A stretch of 64,000 nt of DNA from Amborella trichopoda (taxonomy: Eukaryota > Streptophyta > Magnoliopsida > Amborellales > Amborellaceae): contig NW_006499435.1 of NCBI RefSeq assembly GCF_000471905.2, forward strand, positions 119,434 to 183,433, given 5' to 3'. The notes beneath the pieces are model-generated. The model made no database searches, had not been told where the DNA came from, and was given only the letters and a program-made list of their open reading frames with translations. The position numbers were made by a program, and so were the translations under genes. This document shows, one piece after another, positions 23,999-35,512 of this stretch; the first letter of the stretch is position 1, and each line of letters begins with the position of its first letter.

Positions 23999-24775
23999 GG
24001 GGAAAGTTTAAATAGAGTCGAGGCTCCAAACGATCAAATTAGATTATACCTCAAAAATTTCATTAGAAAAGGTTGTTTTGATGTCTAAATATCCTCAAAT
24101 TGATCATCTCGACATCACAATGCATAAACATGAGAAAAAAAAATGCATTTAAAGGTTTGGAAATAGCGTATGTTGTTAAGCGACCGTCAATTTTCAAGAT
24201 TTTCAAGATTTCATAGATTTGCTCAATCTACACTATTTTTTGAAGCTTTAAACTTTATAAATAAAGATGAAAATATATTTTACAGCTATCACAAATGGAA
24301 AAAGTTTATATAGAGCCGAGGCTCAAACAATCAAATATGAGCCTACCTCAAAACTTTCAAGACAATAGGTTGTTTTCGTGCCCATATATCCTGAAATTGA
24401 TCATCTCTGCATCAAAATGCATAGACATGAAAAAAATAGATTTCAAGTTTTGAAAATAGGGTATTTTGTAATGCATTTTTGGACCGTCAATATTCAAGAT
24501 TTTCAAGTTTTCATATACACTATTTTTTAAGCTTTAAACTTTATAAATAAAAATAGAATATATTTTAATGCTATCACAAATATTTTCAGCAGTGAAACCA
24601 TATTTATTGACACTATTTGAAGGTAGGCTCTAATTTGATGGTTTAGAGCCTAGGCTCTATACAAACCGCACCCATCAAAAATATTTTCAATATTGAAACC
24701 GCATTTCCCTCATACTATTTGATGGTAGGCTCTAATTTGATTGTTTAGAGCCTAAACTCTATACAAACCGCACCC
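23999..24775 (+). mobile_element. MULE-type MITE family A, outer element interrupted by a related copy
   Basis: Left end GGGGAAAGTTTAAATAGAG and right end ...CTATACAAACCGCACCC; the flanks are a perfect 9-bp duplication (ataagaaaa at 23990-23998 and 24776-24784). The element is split by the insertion at 24297-24673; without it the element would be about 390 bp, the family's normal size. Confidence 0.92.
24297..24673 (+). mobile_element. MULE-type MITE family A, inner nested element, 377 bp
   Basis: Starts GGAAAAAGTTTATATAGAGC and ends CTATACAAACCGCACCC. Flanking 9-mers atcacaaat (24288-24296) and atcaaaaat (24674-24682) form a target-site duplication with one mismatch, both derived from the outer element's 'ggctatcacaaagatttt' region. 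Confidence 0.92.
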
Positions 24776-25632
24776 ATAAGAAAAAAAACTCTATTTCAGC
24801 AAAATAAAAACCAGATAGCCCTGAAATTCTATCGAAATGTCAATCAATATGTTTAACACCAAGAAAATGGCATTTTTTATTGTTGGATTTACTATTGATT
24901 ATTTTTAACAGCCAAATAAAATGAATTAAAGAAAACAAAAAAAATACTTGTAATGGGTGCAAAAACTCAAATTTAATGGACAATAGATAGATTTTTCCTT
25001 TGATGATTCAAGACAAATCGTAAAATCATGACATTTTATCGATAAAAAAAATGAAAGTCTGTTTTATTAGGATTTCATTTTTTATCAATAAAATGCCTCG
25101 ATTTTACTACTCGAAATCTTATGTTCTTGCAAAAATAGAGCAAAAAGCCATTAACAAAAATTATATCATGCTCACAATTGAGAAGATATATACACAAAGA
25201 TCAGAGAAATGAGAAAATCCATAAAAAATTAAAGAAAAAGAATGAATAAAAAAAAAAAAAAAAATCTGCTCGGGAGAAATCGTACCTTGAAACAATACCC
25301 AAAACATTACAGATCAGAGAACCAAACCCCTCCAATTCATCTTTCAAACTCCAACACATAATCGAAAGCCTTCCTCTTGTTGCCCGAATTTAGGGTATGT
25401 ATTTTCTGAATAGACATGGAATTTATTGATCAACTGAAAATTCTCAGCGATATAATTAAATTCATTGATTTATTCTAAACTGGCGAGCGCTTCTCTTTCT
25501 TTATAGGTTGCAGGAGAGATTCCTCTCTCTCCACAATGAGGAGAGAGAAAGGCTCCTGCAGGCGTAGAGAATATGCTTTGCAGCTCACCAATTTGCCTTT
25601 TCGATAAACTTTTTTAATATGTATATAAAAAA

Positions 25633-26132
25633 GGGAAAGGTTTCTATGCTTGTTCTATCCTCCCCTTACCATCCAACCGTTCAATTTTGATGTAGAGAGC
25701 CATTCATCATTTAATCTTAGATCCAATGTCTCAAAAGAATTTATTTTTAGTTTTTTTTATACAGATTGTATGAATATGAAATTTAGTATGTATGATCTTC
25801 TCATTAGGGGACATCTATAAAAAAATATTAAAAATAATTATTCGATAAAATATAATAACCAAAATACCCTTTGAAACTTTCAAGGGTATTTTGACCATTT
25901 TATTTTATTGAAAACAATTTTTTTATATTTTACGCTAGTGCGAGTCTAATAGAGGAATTGACGTCCAAAATTTGGTGTCAAAATAGTTTATATAAAAAAA
26001 AATTTAAAAAAAAATAGTGTAGAGACAATACATTGTGATTGGGGCAATCTTAACCCTCCATTCAGAATGGATGGTTCGATAAAGGAGATGATAGAACTTC
26101 TATGCTGCAATGGAAACATAGAAAGCTTACCC
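25633..26132 (+). mobile_element. MULE-type MITE family B, 500 bp, perfect 9-bp TSD
   Basis: Starts GGGAAAGGTTTCTATGC and ends ATAGAAAGCTTACCC; flanks tataaaaaa at 25624-25632 and 26133-26141 are identical. The interior matches the copy at 22444 ('aatttggtgtcaaa', 'attgtgattggggcaatctta'). Confidence 0.92.
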
Positions 26133-26189
26133 TATAAAAAAATACAGTTTTTTACTTACCAAATAAATAACTTTTTTTAACCGTCCAAA

Positions 26190-26525
26190 GGTGTGAACTT
26201 TCTATAAGGCTTAGGCTTTATAAAAAATCAAAAATAAAATAAAGTCTCACATCAAATCCTCGTCCAATAAGTACTTTCGGCTACCAAAATCTCTATGATA
26301 GCTCTAAAATCAAATTCTAATACCGACATTTGAAACTCAAAAAATAGTATAGATCTTGTGGATCCGTAAACACTTATTTTTAAAGCAAAATGGACGGTCT
26401 AGATAATGTGTTATAACATACGCTATTTTTAGAGCTTGAAATCCTAATTTTTTCACACAACCATAATGTTCAAGAGGAGATAATCGATGTAAAGGTTTTC
26501 CAATGCTTTACTTGTAATTTTCAAT
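26190..26525 (-). mobile_element. MULE-type MITE family A, diverged reverse copy
   Basis: Family words 'acggtctagataatgtgtta', 'cgctatttttagagct' and 'ataaggcttaggcttta' in the order expected for the reverse orientation. Termini not defined. Confidence 0.45.
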
Positions 26526-26781
26526 CAGTTATGAAGTGAGGAATTACTTATTTCGATAGAGTTGCAAGCTTATCAAACCATTTTCTTTTTCAAAATTGAT
26601 ATATGTTTTTTTATAAAATATTATAAAATGGTAAAAATTGCTAGTATATTGACAAAGTGGTTTGGCAAGTTTTTTTAATATAAAATCTAGAGACATCTAT
26701 TTTCATATCCATCTTATTTTTTTTGAATTAAATATATTCATCAATATATTGCAATTTAAGCTCATATTTTTATTTTTCAAT

Positions 26782-26971
26782 GAGTAATGATCCTATGAGA
26801 CCCTCCCATACTCATGTGTGCAGGACCCCAAAGGATTGCCATTAAATTTAGCACAAATATCTAAAAAGTTATCACATGGGTGTGGGATTTTTCTAGAGAT
26901 TTGTGTCAAATTTAATGATGATCATTTGGGGTTCTACACGGATGTGGGAGGGCCTCATAAGATCATTACTC
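26782..26971. mobile_element. Foldback MITE family C, 190 bp, perfect 9-bp TSD
   Basis: GAGTAATGATCCTATGAGAC at the left and its inverse ...CTCATAAGATCATTACTC at the right; the inner halves mirror each other. Flanks tttttcaat at 26773-26781 and 26972-26980 are identical. Same family as 18380-18570. Confidence 0.92.
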
Positions 26972-27119
26972 TTTTTCAATATTCCATTAGTCAGACCTCA
27001 AATTCCAAACCAGCTTATTTGAGTCTTAGATTGGGAATTTCACAATCCAAACACTATCTCCTTCTACTTAACTTGCTTGCCTTGGTCGGTTTTCCCAATA
27101 CTCAAACAAAAGAGTTCGA

Positions 27120-29340
27120 AATATCAAAATCTAAACTTGTTGGTTCAAAAAAAATGATTCGAATCGAGAATCAATCGATTCGAACTGGGAATCATGTATT
27201 GGCCGATTCGAATTGGGAATCGGCCATCCCGTGTCAATTCTTTTGTCATTTTAAAAATTGCCAAGTCGACACGAAAATCGGTCATCCTGTGTCGATTCTT
27301 TTGTAAAATCGGGAATCGCCTCACCGAGTCAGAACGGAATCGACCGATTCGAAACAGGAATCATGTATCAACCAATTTGAACTGGGAATCGGCCATCCCG
27401 TGTTGAATCGTTTGTCGTTTTAAAAATCTCCGAGTCGACACAGAATCGGCCATCCTGTATCGATTCTTTTGTAAAACCGGGAATCGCCTAGCGATTTTGT
27501 ACAGTGTAATGTTTGAAAAATCGCTGATCTGATCCGAAATTGGACGATCCGAATTGGATATCAGTGATACCGCACCAGATCTGGTATCGGTGATATGGGG
27601 CGCGGTTCCCCATTAGAATCGGCCATCTTGTGTCGATTCTTTTGTCGTTTTAAAAATAGCCGACTTGGCACGGAATCGGCCATTCCGTATTGATTTTTTT
27701 ATAAAACAAACCAAGAGTGTAGTGTTCGAAAAATTACCGATCCGATCCGGATCGAGTATCGGTGATACCGCGCCAAATCTCTATGACCATGGTCAACGAT
27801 TATGTACAGTGTAGTGTTTGAAAAATCATCGATTCGATCTAGATCAGGTATCTGTGATACCGCGCTAGATCTCTATGATGTCAGCATGGCACGACGCAAC
27901 CGGGAATCACTAGAATCACCCAACGATTTTGTACAATGTAGTGATTGAAAAATCACCATGAACAGTGTAGTGCACCGATCCGAATCGGGTATTGATGATA
28001 CTGCACGCCAGATCTGGTATCGGTGAATATCAGACGCAGTTCCCTCTTCTTTTTTCTTTTCTTCTTTTATTAATATTTTTTTTATTCATTAAAATCCAGT
28101 GTAGTATTTCAAAAATCATCGATCCGATTCGAATCGAGTACCGCGCCAGATCTCTATGACCATGAACGATTCTGTACAGTGTAGTGTATGAAAAATCACC
28201 AATCAGATCGGTGATACCGCCCTGGAATCGCCCAGCAATTATGTATAGTGTAGTGTTTGAAAAATCACCATGAACAATGTAGTGCACCGATCCAGATCGG
28301 GTATCGGTGGATATCGCATGCCATATCTGATATCGGTGAATATCAGGTATCAGTGAATATCGTCGATCTGATCCGGATTGGATATCAGTGATACCACGCA
28401 AAATCTGGTATCGGTGTTATCGGGCGTGGTTCCCCATTCGAATCGGCCATCTTGTGTCGATTCTTTTGTCGTTTTAAAAATAGCCGAGTCGGCAAGGAAT
28501 CGGCCATCCCGTGTCGATTCTTTTATAAAACAAACCGAGAGTGTAGTGTTTGAAAAATCACCGATCCGATCCAGTTCGAGTATCAGTGATACCGCGCCAG
28601 CTCTCTATGATCATGGTCAATGATTCTGTACAATGTAGTGTTTGAACAATCACCGATCCGATCTGGATCGGGTATCGGTGATACTGCGCTAGATCTTTAT
28701 GACGTCAACATGACACAATGCAACCGGGAATCACTGGAATCGCTCAGCGATTTTGTACAGTGTAGTGTTTGAAAAATCACCAAGAACAGTGTAGTGCACC
28801 AATTCGGATCGAGTATCAGTGATATCGCACGCAAGATCTGGTATTGATGAATATCAGGCGCAGTTCCCTCTTCTTTTTCTTTTCCGGATTGGGCCAGATC
28901 TTTGAATATCAGTTCCCTCTTACCTCTTCTTTTTCTTTTTCGGATTGGGCCAGATCTTTGAATATCAGTTGCCTCTTATTTTTATTTATTTGTTATTAAT
29001 ATTTTTTTTATTCATTAAAATCCAATATAGTATTTGAAGAATCATCGATCCGATCCGGATCGAGTACCGCATCATGTCTCCTTGACCATGAACGATTCTA
29101 TACAGTGTAGTGTTTGAAAAATCACCGATCGGATCGGTGATATCGCGTTGGGTGAATATTAGTTCCCTCTTCTTTTTCTTTTTCTTTTTATAATGAATTT
29201 TAATCATTTTTTTGGATTTTTTTAGGGCTTAATCCGACCGATTCTGCCTATTCCTGATCCGGATCGTCGATTCACCGATCCGGGTGGGTTTTTGGGGTGC
29301 CCGATTCGGGGCACCGATCCGATTTTTAAACCACTGGTAC
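27120..29340. repeat. Complex tandem array, part 1: CGATCCGAT-rich units with higher-order periodicity
   Basis: Short diverged units reuse 'gtacagtgtagtgtttgaaa', 'aatcaccgatccgatccg', 'atcgggtatcggtgatac' and 'cgccagatctctatgac'. At a larger scale the block around 27517-28020 recurs at 28365-28870 with matching order: 'ggttccccatt' at about 27604 and 28428 (offset 824) and 'ttattcattaaaatcca' at about 28083 and 29009 (offset about 926). A third, shorter block with 'gaatcggccatcc' units covers 27150-27480. No transposase, LTR or coding signal was recognised. Confidence 0.75.
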
Positions 29341-30500
29341 AATGAATCTCCCAGTTCTAGAGAAGAACCGGCGATTCTGTACAGTGAATCGCCAGATGAC
29401 AAACTTGCCCGGTTCTGTGTATAGTGAATCCCTAAATGACGCAATCACCCGGTCTGTACAGTGAATCACCAAATGGCGTAATCTAAAACCGAGCGATTCT
29501 GTACAATTAATTGCCAGATGACGTAACTGTGTACAATGAATCGCCAGATGACGTAACTGTGCACAGTGAATCGCCAGATGATGTAATCGCCTGGTTCTGT
29601 GTACACCTGGCTCTAAAGAAGAACCGACAATTCTATATAGTGAATCGCTCGATGACGTAATCTAGAACTGAGCGATTATGTACAGTGAATCGCTAGATAA
29701 TGTAATCACCCAGTTATGTGTACAGTGAATCATCTCGTAATCTAGAACTTGGCGATTTTGTACAGTGAATTGCCATCCCCAAATGACATAATCACCCGGT
29801 CTGTACAGTGAATCGCCAAATGATGTAATCTAAAACCCTAAAACGGGGCGATTTTGTACAGTGAATCACCATCCCCAAATGACATAATCGCCTGATCTGT
29901 ACAGTGAATCGCCAGATGATGTAATCTAGAACCCTACCCTAGAACGGGGCGATTTTGTACAGTGAATCACCATCCCCAAATGACGTAATAACCCGGTCTG
30001 TGCAGTGAATCGCCAGATGATGTAACCTATAACCCTAGAACCGGGCGATTTTATACAATGAATCGCTAGATGACATAATCTCTCGGTTCTGTATACAGGG
30101 AATCTTCAGATGACGTAATCGCCTGGTTCTATGTACACCTGCTTTTAGAGAAGAACCGACAATTCTGTACAGTGAATCGCCAGATGACGTAATCGCTCGG
30201 TTCTGTGTACAGTGAATCATCTCTCCCGGTTATGTGTACAATGAATCATCTCATAATCTATAACTGAGCGATTTTGTACAGTGAATCGCGTTATGTGTAC
30301 AATGAATCATCTCGTAATCTAGAACTGAGTGATTTTGTGCAGTGAATCGCCAGATGACATAATCGCCCGGTTCTGTGTACAGTGCATCGCTAGATGACAT
30401 AATCACCGGTTCTGTGTACACCTGGTTCTAGAGAAGAATCGGCGATTCTGTACAGTGAATCGCCAAATGACGTAATATATAACCGGGCAATTACGTGCTC
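29341..30500. repeat. Complex tandem array, part 2: short units with gtacagtgaatcgccagatgac
   Basis: Roughly 40-50-bp units built from 'ttctgtacagtgaatcgcc', 'agatgacgtaatc' and 'gcccggttctgtgt'. The order of modules is irregular and some spans repeat as larger blocks (for example 'ccatccccaaatgac' at about 29770, 29870 and 29970). At least seven exact TGACGTAA words occur. It abuts part 1 through a fixed boundary unit at about 29190-29340. Confidence 0.75.
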
Positions 30501-30849
30501 CTCCATCACAAATCCACATTGCTATATGTGTTTCACGTGCAACTAGTTTTGGTAGCAGAAGACTATTTATCTTTGCCAAATTTATTATGTAGGTTCGATG
30601 TAGGATAATTGCACTAAGGTAATAGCTCTGAAAGAAATATGATATAATTATTAAGTGGCCTCTTTGTATCACAACTTAACATTTGATGTGGTGGTTAACA
30701 TGTTGTTTTAGTGCAATGGACGTCGCGGGATCAATTCTTGCCTAGGTGCCATAGTTCATTCACAAACAAATAATACCCCCTACACAAAAAGTTCACTTAT
30801 TTTGGACTAAAATACCCTTCACTCACATAATAAATTATAAATTATTTTC

Positions 30850-31225
30850 GTTAGAGGGGGAGGTTCGGCATTTTGAACAACTGGTCCGACGATTTATTTT
30901 TGCTGGAATAAGTGGTCTGGCGTTTCATGGTGGCGGTCCAGCGATTATTTTTTTTGCTGGAATGGACGGTCTGGCGTTTCATGCTGGCTGTCCGGCAATT
31001 ATTTTTTTGTTGAAATGGGCGGTCTGGCATTTCATGGTGGTGGTCCGACGATTATTTTTTTGCTAGAATGGGTGGTCTGGCATTTAGAAGTTATGGTCTA
31101 GCATTTTGAAGTTGTCATTCGGCATTTTGAAGGGACAGTCCGATATTTTGATATGGCAGTCCAGAATTTTGTAGGGACAGTTTGGTGTTTTGAAGTACGC
31201 CAGACTAAGCAGTCCGGCGTTTCCT
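30850..31225. repeat. Minisatellite, about 60-bp units decaying to about 25-bp units
   Basis: Units 'ggtctggcgtttcatg.tgg' + 'ggtccggcgatta' + poly-T + 'gctggaatggg' recur at about 30912, 30970, 31021 and 31074, followed by shorter 'tcggcattttgaag' units to about 31200. Confidence 0.75.
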
Positions 31226-31399
31226 TTTATTGGGATCCGAAAATGATTTGTCATGTGAAGGGATGGTATTTTCGTCAAAAAAGATGTAATGTTTTGAGTT
31301 GGAGGTATTAGTCATAAAAGATGGTTTTTGAGAAAAATAAGTGAGGAAAATTTAGGGTGGGGCTAGAGTGTCTAAAAATTATATTTTTGAGGGTTTTTA

Positions 31400-32330
31400 G
31401 CAATTTTCCCTAAATTTTTTTCCTTTTTACAAAAAAATAAAAGTTTTTTATAAAAAAAATATATTTATTGTAATATATATATATATATAAGGTTCTTGTA
31501 AAAAAAAAAAAGGTAATACAACAAAAAAAGTTTCTTAGCAAAAAATAAAAGCTTATTGTAAAAAAAATATAAGGTTATAGTNNNNNNNNNNNNNNNNNNN
31601 NNNNNNNNNNNNNNNNNNNNNNNNNNNNNNNNNNNNNNNNNNNNNNNNNNNNNNNNNNNNNNNNNNNNNNNNNNNNNNNNNNNNNNNNNNNNNNNNNNNN
31701 NNNNNNNNNNNNNNNNNNNNNNNNNNNNNNNNNNNNNNNNNNNNNNNNNNNNNNNNNNNNNNNNNNNNNNNNNNNNNNNNNNNNNNNNNNNNNNNNNNNN
31801 NNNNNNNNNNNNNNNNNNNNNNNNNNNNNNNNNNNNNNNNNNNNNNNNNNNNNNNNNNNNNNNNNNNNNNNNNNNNNNNNNNNNNNNNNNNNNNNNNNNN
31901 NNNNNNNNNNNNNNNNNNNNNNNNNNNNNNNNNNNNNNNNNNNNNNNNNNNNNNNNNNNNNNNNNNNNNNNNNNNNNNNNNNNNNNNNNNNNNNNNNNNN
32001 NNNNNNNNNNNNNNNNNNNNNNNNNNNNNNNNNNNNNNNNNNNNNNNNNNNNNNNNNNNNNNNNNNNNNNNNNNNNNNNNNNNNNNNNNNNNNNNNNNNN
32101 NNNNNNNNNNNNNNNNNNNNNNNNNNNNNNNNNNNNNNNNNNNNNNNNNNNNNNNNNNNNNNNNNNNNNNNNNNNNNNNNNNNNNNNNNNNNNNNNNNNN
32201 NNNNNNNNNNNNNNNNNNNNNNNNNNNNNAAAAAAAGGTAATACAACAAAATTTCTTTTTTTTGTCAAAAAATAAAATATTATTGTAAAAAAAATATTAG
32301 GTTCTTAAAAAAAAAAAAAAAACAATTATT
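31400..32330. repeat. AT-rich repeat around assembly gap 31582-32229
   Basis: Both flanks carry the same unit: 'aaaggtaatacaacaaaa', a T/A tract, 'aaaaaataaaa', 'ttattgtaaaaaaaatat' and 'aggtt', at about 31505-31580 and 32232-32300. The 648 N therefore probably replace an unresolved tandem array of about 75-bp units. Poly-X reading frames over it are artefacts. Confidence 0.8.
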
Positions 32331-32654
32331 CAATACGTATTGTAAAAGTTTCTTATTCTTTCTTAGAACGAGTCAATTAATTATCACGCAAATTCAATCA
32401 ATGGCACCAGCGTGACCAAGATGAAGAACGACGTCGTCTGTCATTTTAGTTTTAGGTCGTATGTTACGAATTGTATGTTTTATTGTAGTCCATGTACGAT
32501 GATATACTTAATTCATGATAATTCTTTTGTGTGATGTAAATTAAATGATAAATAGTAGTTCATACAACGAAAGAACATATCAATATTCGCATATTCATAC
32601 AAAAAAATGAAAATTCTTAATGGAATACTCCTATTTCTTATTGGATTCCTAAAA

Positions 32655-32820
32655 ACCAACATTTGTAATGAATTTTAATAATTTTTTTGGATTTTTTTTA
32701 ATGTTTAATCCGACTGATTCGGCTGATTACCGATTTAGATTGCCGATTCACCAATCCGAATAGGTTTTTGAGGTGCCCGTTTCGGGTCACCGATCTATTT
32801 TTTAAACCATTGGTCGTGAC
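32655..32820. repeat. Detached copy of the array boundary unit
   Basis: 'tgaattttaa' + 'tttttttggattttttt' + 'ttaatccgac.gattc' + 'ggtttttg.ggtgcccg' + 'tttttaaaccattgg' parallels about 29190-29340 over about 160 bp. It shows the unit also exists outside the array. Confidence 0.65.
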
Positions 32821-33005
32821 AAAAGAAGCTTTCAAAACCTGAAGATATTTGTGGTCATATTGAACCGCATATTCGTGAAAATTATCGCCTGCCAGTGAAA
32901 ATTTGGCCACAACTTTTGAAACGAAAAAATTCAATTTATTTTACAAAAGTTGGTGATTAATTAGAGGAACTAAAAAATGTCCCAACCTTTTATATTTGCG
33001 ATTGT

Positions 33006-33209
33006 GTACAATGAGACCATCTACCTTTTATATACATTGAGGCCACAAGATATAAAATCTTATAGCTTGGATGTATCATAAAGTTGAAGAATTTTTATTT
33101 TGAATTTTAAGTTTGGTCAATACAATAAACATAACCACCCACTTTTACATCCACCAGTCAAGATTAATTATAACCACCTTACACCAAAGATAAATGATCT
33201 CACTGTATT
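33006..33209. mobile_element. MITE family D, small TIR copy, about 204 bp
   Basis: 'acaatgagaccatctacctt' at the left mirrors 'aaagataaatgatctcactg' at the right. The sequence just inside (gaggccacaa / aaccacctta) is also inverted. Confidence 0.55.
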
Positions 33210-33574
33210 TTATTTATATTTTATGTTGCAATTTTTTTCTGCTTTTTTTTCTTTTTTTTTCTAACTCGCAGTTTAGAATAGTGATATAAAAAACAAATTG
33301 GTGACCCAGATCGGACACCCCAAAAATCAATCTGAATCAATTAATTGTTGGTTTAGATCGTAAATTTTAAAAACTCAAAGTCTTTCAATAACATTTTTAC
33401 AACCACCCATTTTGAGATCTAATGGATAAAAATGATTGTGACCTCTTTGTATTAAAAGTAAATGATCTCGTTACATATTTTCTCTAAAAAAAAAATTTCC
33501 ATCCAATTCATAAGCTAAAACTAACCATTCATGGCCAGCATGATTACTGCAAAGTGTTTGTGGACTACATAAAA

Positions 33575-34560
33575 AAATAATTATTCTTATGGAGTGTGGA
33601 TAATTTGAGAAAAAAGGGTTTCATTTTAATCAGTGTCTGTATTTTTTGCAAAGTTGATAATGAGACAACCCAACATCTTTATCTTGATTGTCCTTTTGTG
33701 ATGAATCTATGGGATTGGGCTCGTCAGGGTCTAAACATTTCAACACATACTCTTAAAAATATAAGTCGGCTTCTTCACCAATGGCTTACTCCTGGTATCT
33801 CAAAGATGGGTATAATATTGTGGAGATCAAATTGGGTAAGTATTATTTTGGTTTATGGAAGGAAAGAAATAAAAAAAGTATTTGAAGGGCTGAGCACTGA
33901 TACATCGACGCTGAAATCCAAGATTTTGGCATTGGCAGAATATTGGTTTTCTACACATAAAAATACTAAATTCATCCCAAAAAGCTAGATCATTGGTAAT
34001 CTAAATGTAGTGGCTAGTTTATCTTCTCCTATATCAAGTTGAATGGGTATTGTTTGGACACCACCACCTGCTATTGCATACAAACTAATTTTTGATGGAA
34101 GCTTTTTTGGAAACCCAGGTGTAGTAGGTTTTGGTGGAATGATAAGAGACCATATGGGGTATATTATTTGTTCATATTTTGAACCTTGCGGTGTCACTAC
34201 AGTTAACGAAGCTAAAGTTAGAGACCTTTTGGAAGGCATTAAACTTTTGTCAGTAATTGAGGGAGTGAAGATCATAGAAGGAGATTCAACAAACATTATA
34301 TCTTAGAGTAAAAGAGAAGCTAATGTACCATATAGGTTGACTATATAATTTCATGAAATATGGGATATTCTCAAAATTATAATTGTTGAAATCCGCCATT
34401 GCTATAAGGAGTCTAATGCCGAGGCTGATTATCTTGCAAAAGAAGGAGTACATCAATCTTTACTGGTGATTACTTCCTTCCAGTTAATTTGTCAATATCT
34501 TGTAACTTGGTTTTCTTTTAATAGAAATTATTTGGTAATGTTCAAAAAACAATAATAAAG
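33575..34560 (+). mobile_element. 3' end of a plant L1-type LINE (RT zinc-binding and RNase H regions), truncated
   Basis: 33596-33985 is an open frame with MDNLRKKGF, CIFCKVDNETTQHLYLDCPF and LWDWARQGLNIS, the CxxC...HxxxxC pattern of the zinc-binding region that follows reverse transcriptase in plant L1-like LINEs. 34043-34480 carries an RNase H domain: FDGSFFGNPG, VNEAKVRDLLEG, EGDSTNII and, after in-frame stops at about 34304 and 34346, EADYLAKEGV; the D-E-D-D catalytic pattern is visible. The endonuclease and most of the reverse transcriptase are missing, so this is a 5'-truncated dead copy. It ends in A-rich DNA near 34560 in place of an LTR. Target-site duplication not found. Confidence 0.88.
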
Positions 34561-34997
34561 TGCACAAAAAAAATATTTGCTTTTAGTACAAGTATGTCAC
34601 ATTAAGCCATATAACTCATAATCGTTAAATGTGAAATTGGGCGAAATAGAAGTCTATAAAAGATTAATTAGAACTTTATGCATAAAAATGACACCCCTTT
34701 GTCACTTGATATCACATATTGCAGATAGTGATAATTATATTGTTGCAGTGTGAATAATTGCATGGACAGACTGCATATAAGAAAACAAAATGGTCCATAC
34801 AGAATCAAGTGACAAACAAATGTAAATACACATTTATTCATCCAACTTGGTCTGTTGTCACATTTGGGACCTGCAAAAGCTGAAGGAGAAAAATTGGAAA
34901 ATTGAGTCCACAGCGTCTGGTAGACCACAAATGACAGAAAATCAATGATTATTATATCATAGCCATTCAAAACAGACGGACTCCAGTAAAAATATGC

Positions 34998-35512
34998 TTG
35001 GTTTTTTGAATACTGGTAAAACCAACCCGATGGAGTCTATGTAAGTATTTGCAAAACTCGGCCGGTCCAACTCAAAACCGGCTGGTCAAATCGGAATTTG
35101 GCACTGGCCGATCTAATTGTGCCCGGTTTTGGTGGTCTTGTTGGGCATTTAAATTTTTCTAAAAATATATAAAATCTCGAAAGACAATGTATTTGTTTGT
35201 AATATGTTTTTTTAATATTTTTTATCATTTTGTCAAACATTGACAAGTGTTTTGGTCATGAATACTTATTTTTCCATTTTCCCATCTATTTTTTTAAAAA
35301 AAAAAAGTAGCACAAATCGATTTTTTTTAAAATCATTTTTTTCCACTGCTTTTCAAGTGTTGCGTTTAGTCAAGTTTTAAACATTTTTTTTGTATTCTTC
35401 TTTTAACACTTAGACTAGCCGGAACCTGTTCAGTTAGGCTGGTTGAACTAGTCAATTTACCTGTTAATCGGATTCAGTAGTTGGCCAATTTGATTTTTCA
35501 AACACCGGTCTC
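34998..35512. mobile_element. Possible TIR element, about 515 bp
   Basis: 'ttttttgaatactggtaaaa' at the left mirrors 'tttgatttttcaaacaccgg' at the right, with 'ggccggtccaac' and 'gttggcca' words near the ends. Decayed; superfamily uncertain. Confidence 0.35.

Noticed and set aside
27194-30220. Many 60-160-codon ORFs in the 27-30 kb array
   Set aside because: They repeat the same peptide words (GDSLYRI, IGDFSNTTLYRI) because they translate the DNA repeat units; no domain is recognisable.
30670-30780. tRNA-like or SINE-like word 'gggatcaattcttgcctagg'
   Set aside because: The A box and acceptor stem are missing, and no tail or target-site duplication is visible.
31465-32268. Long minus-strand reading frames across the second gap
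   Set aside because: Almost all residues are undetermined (N), and the rest is A/T-rich repeat.
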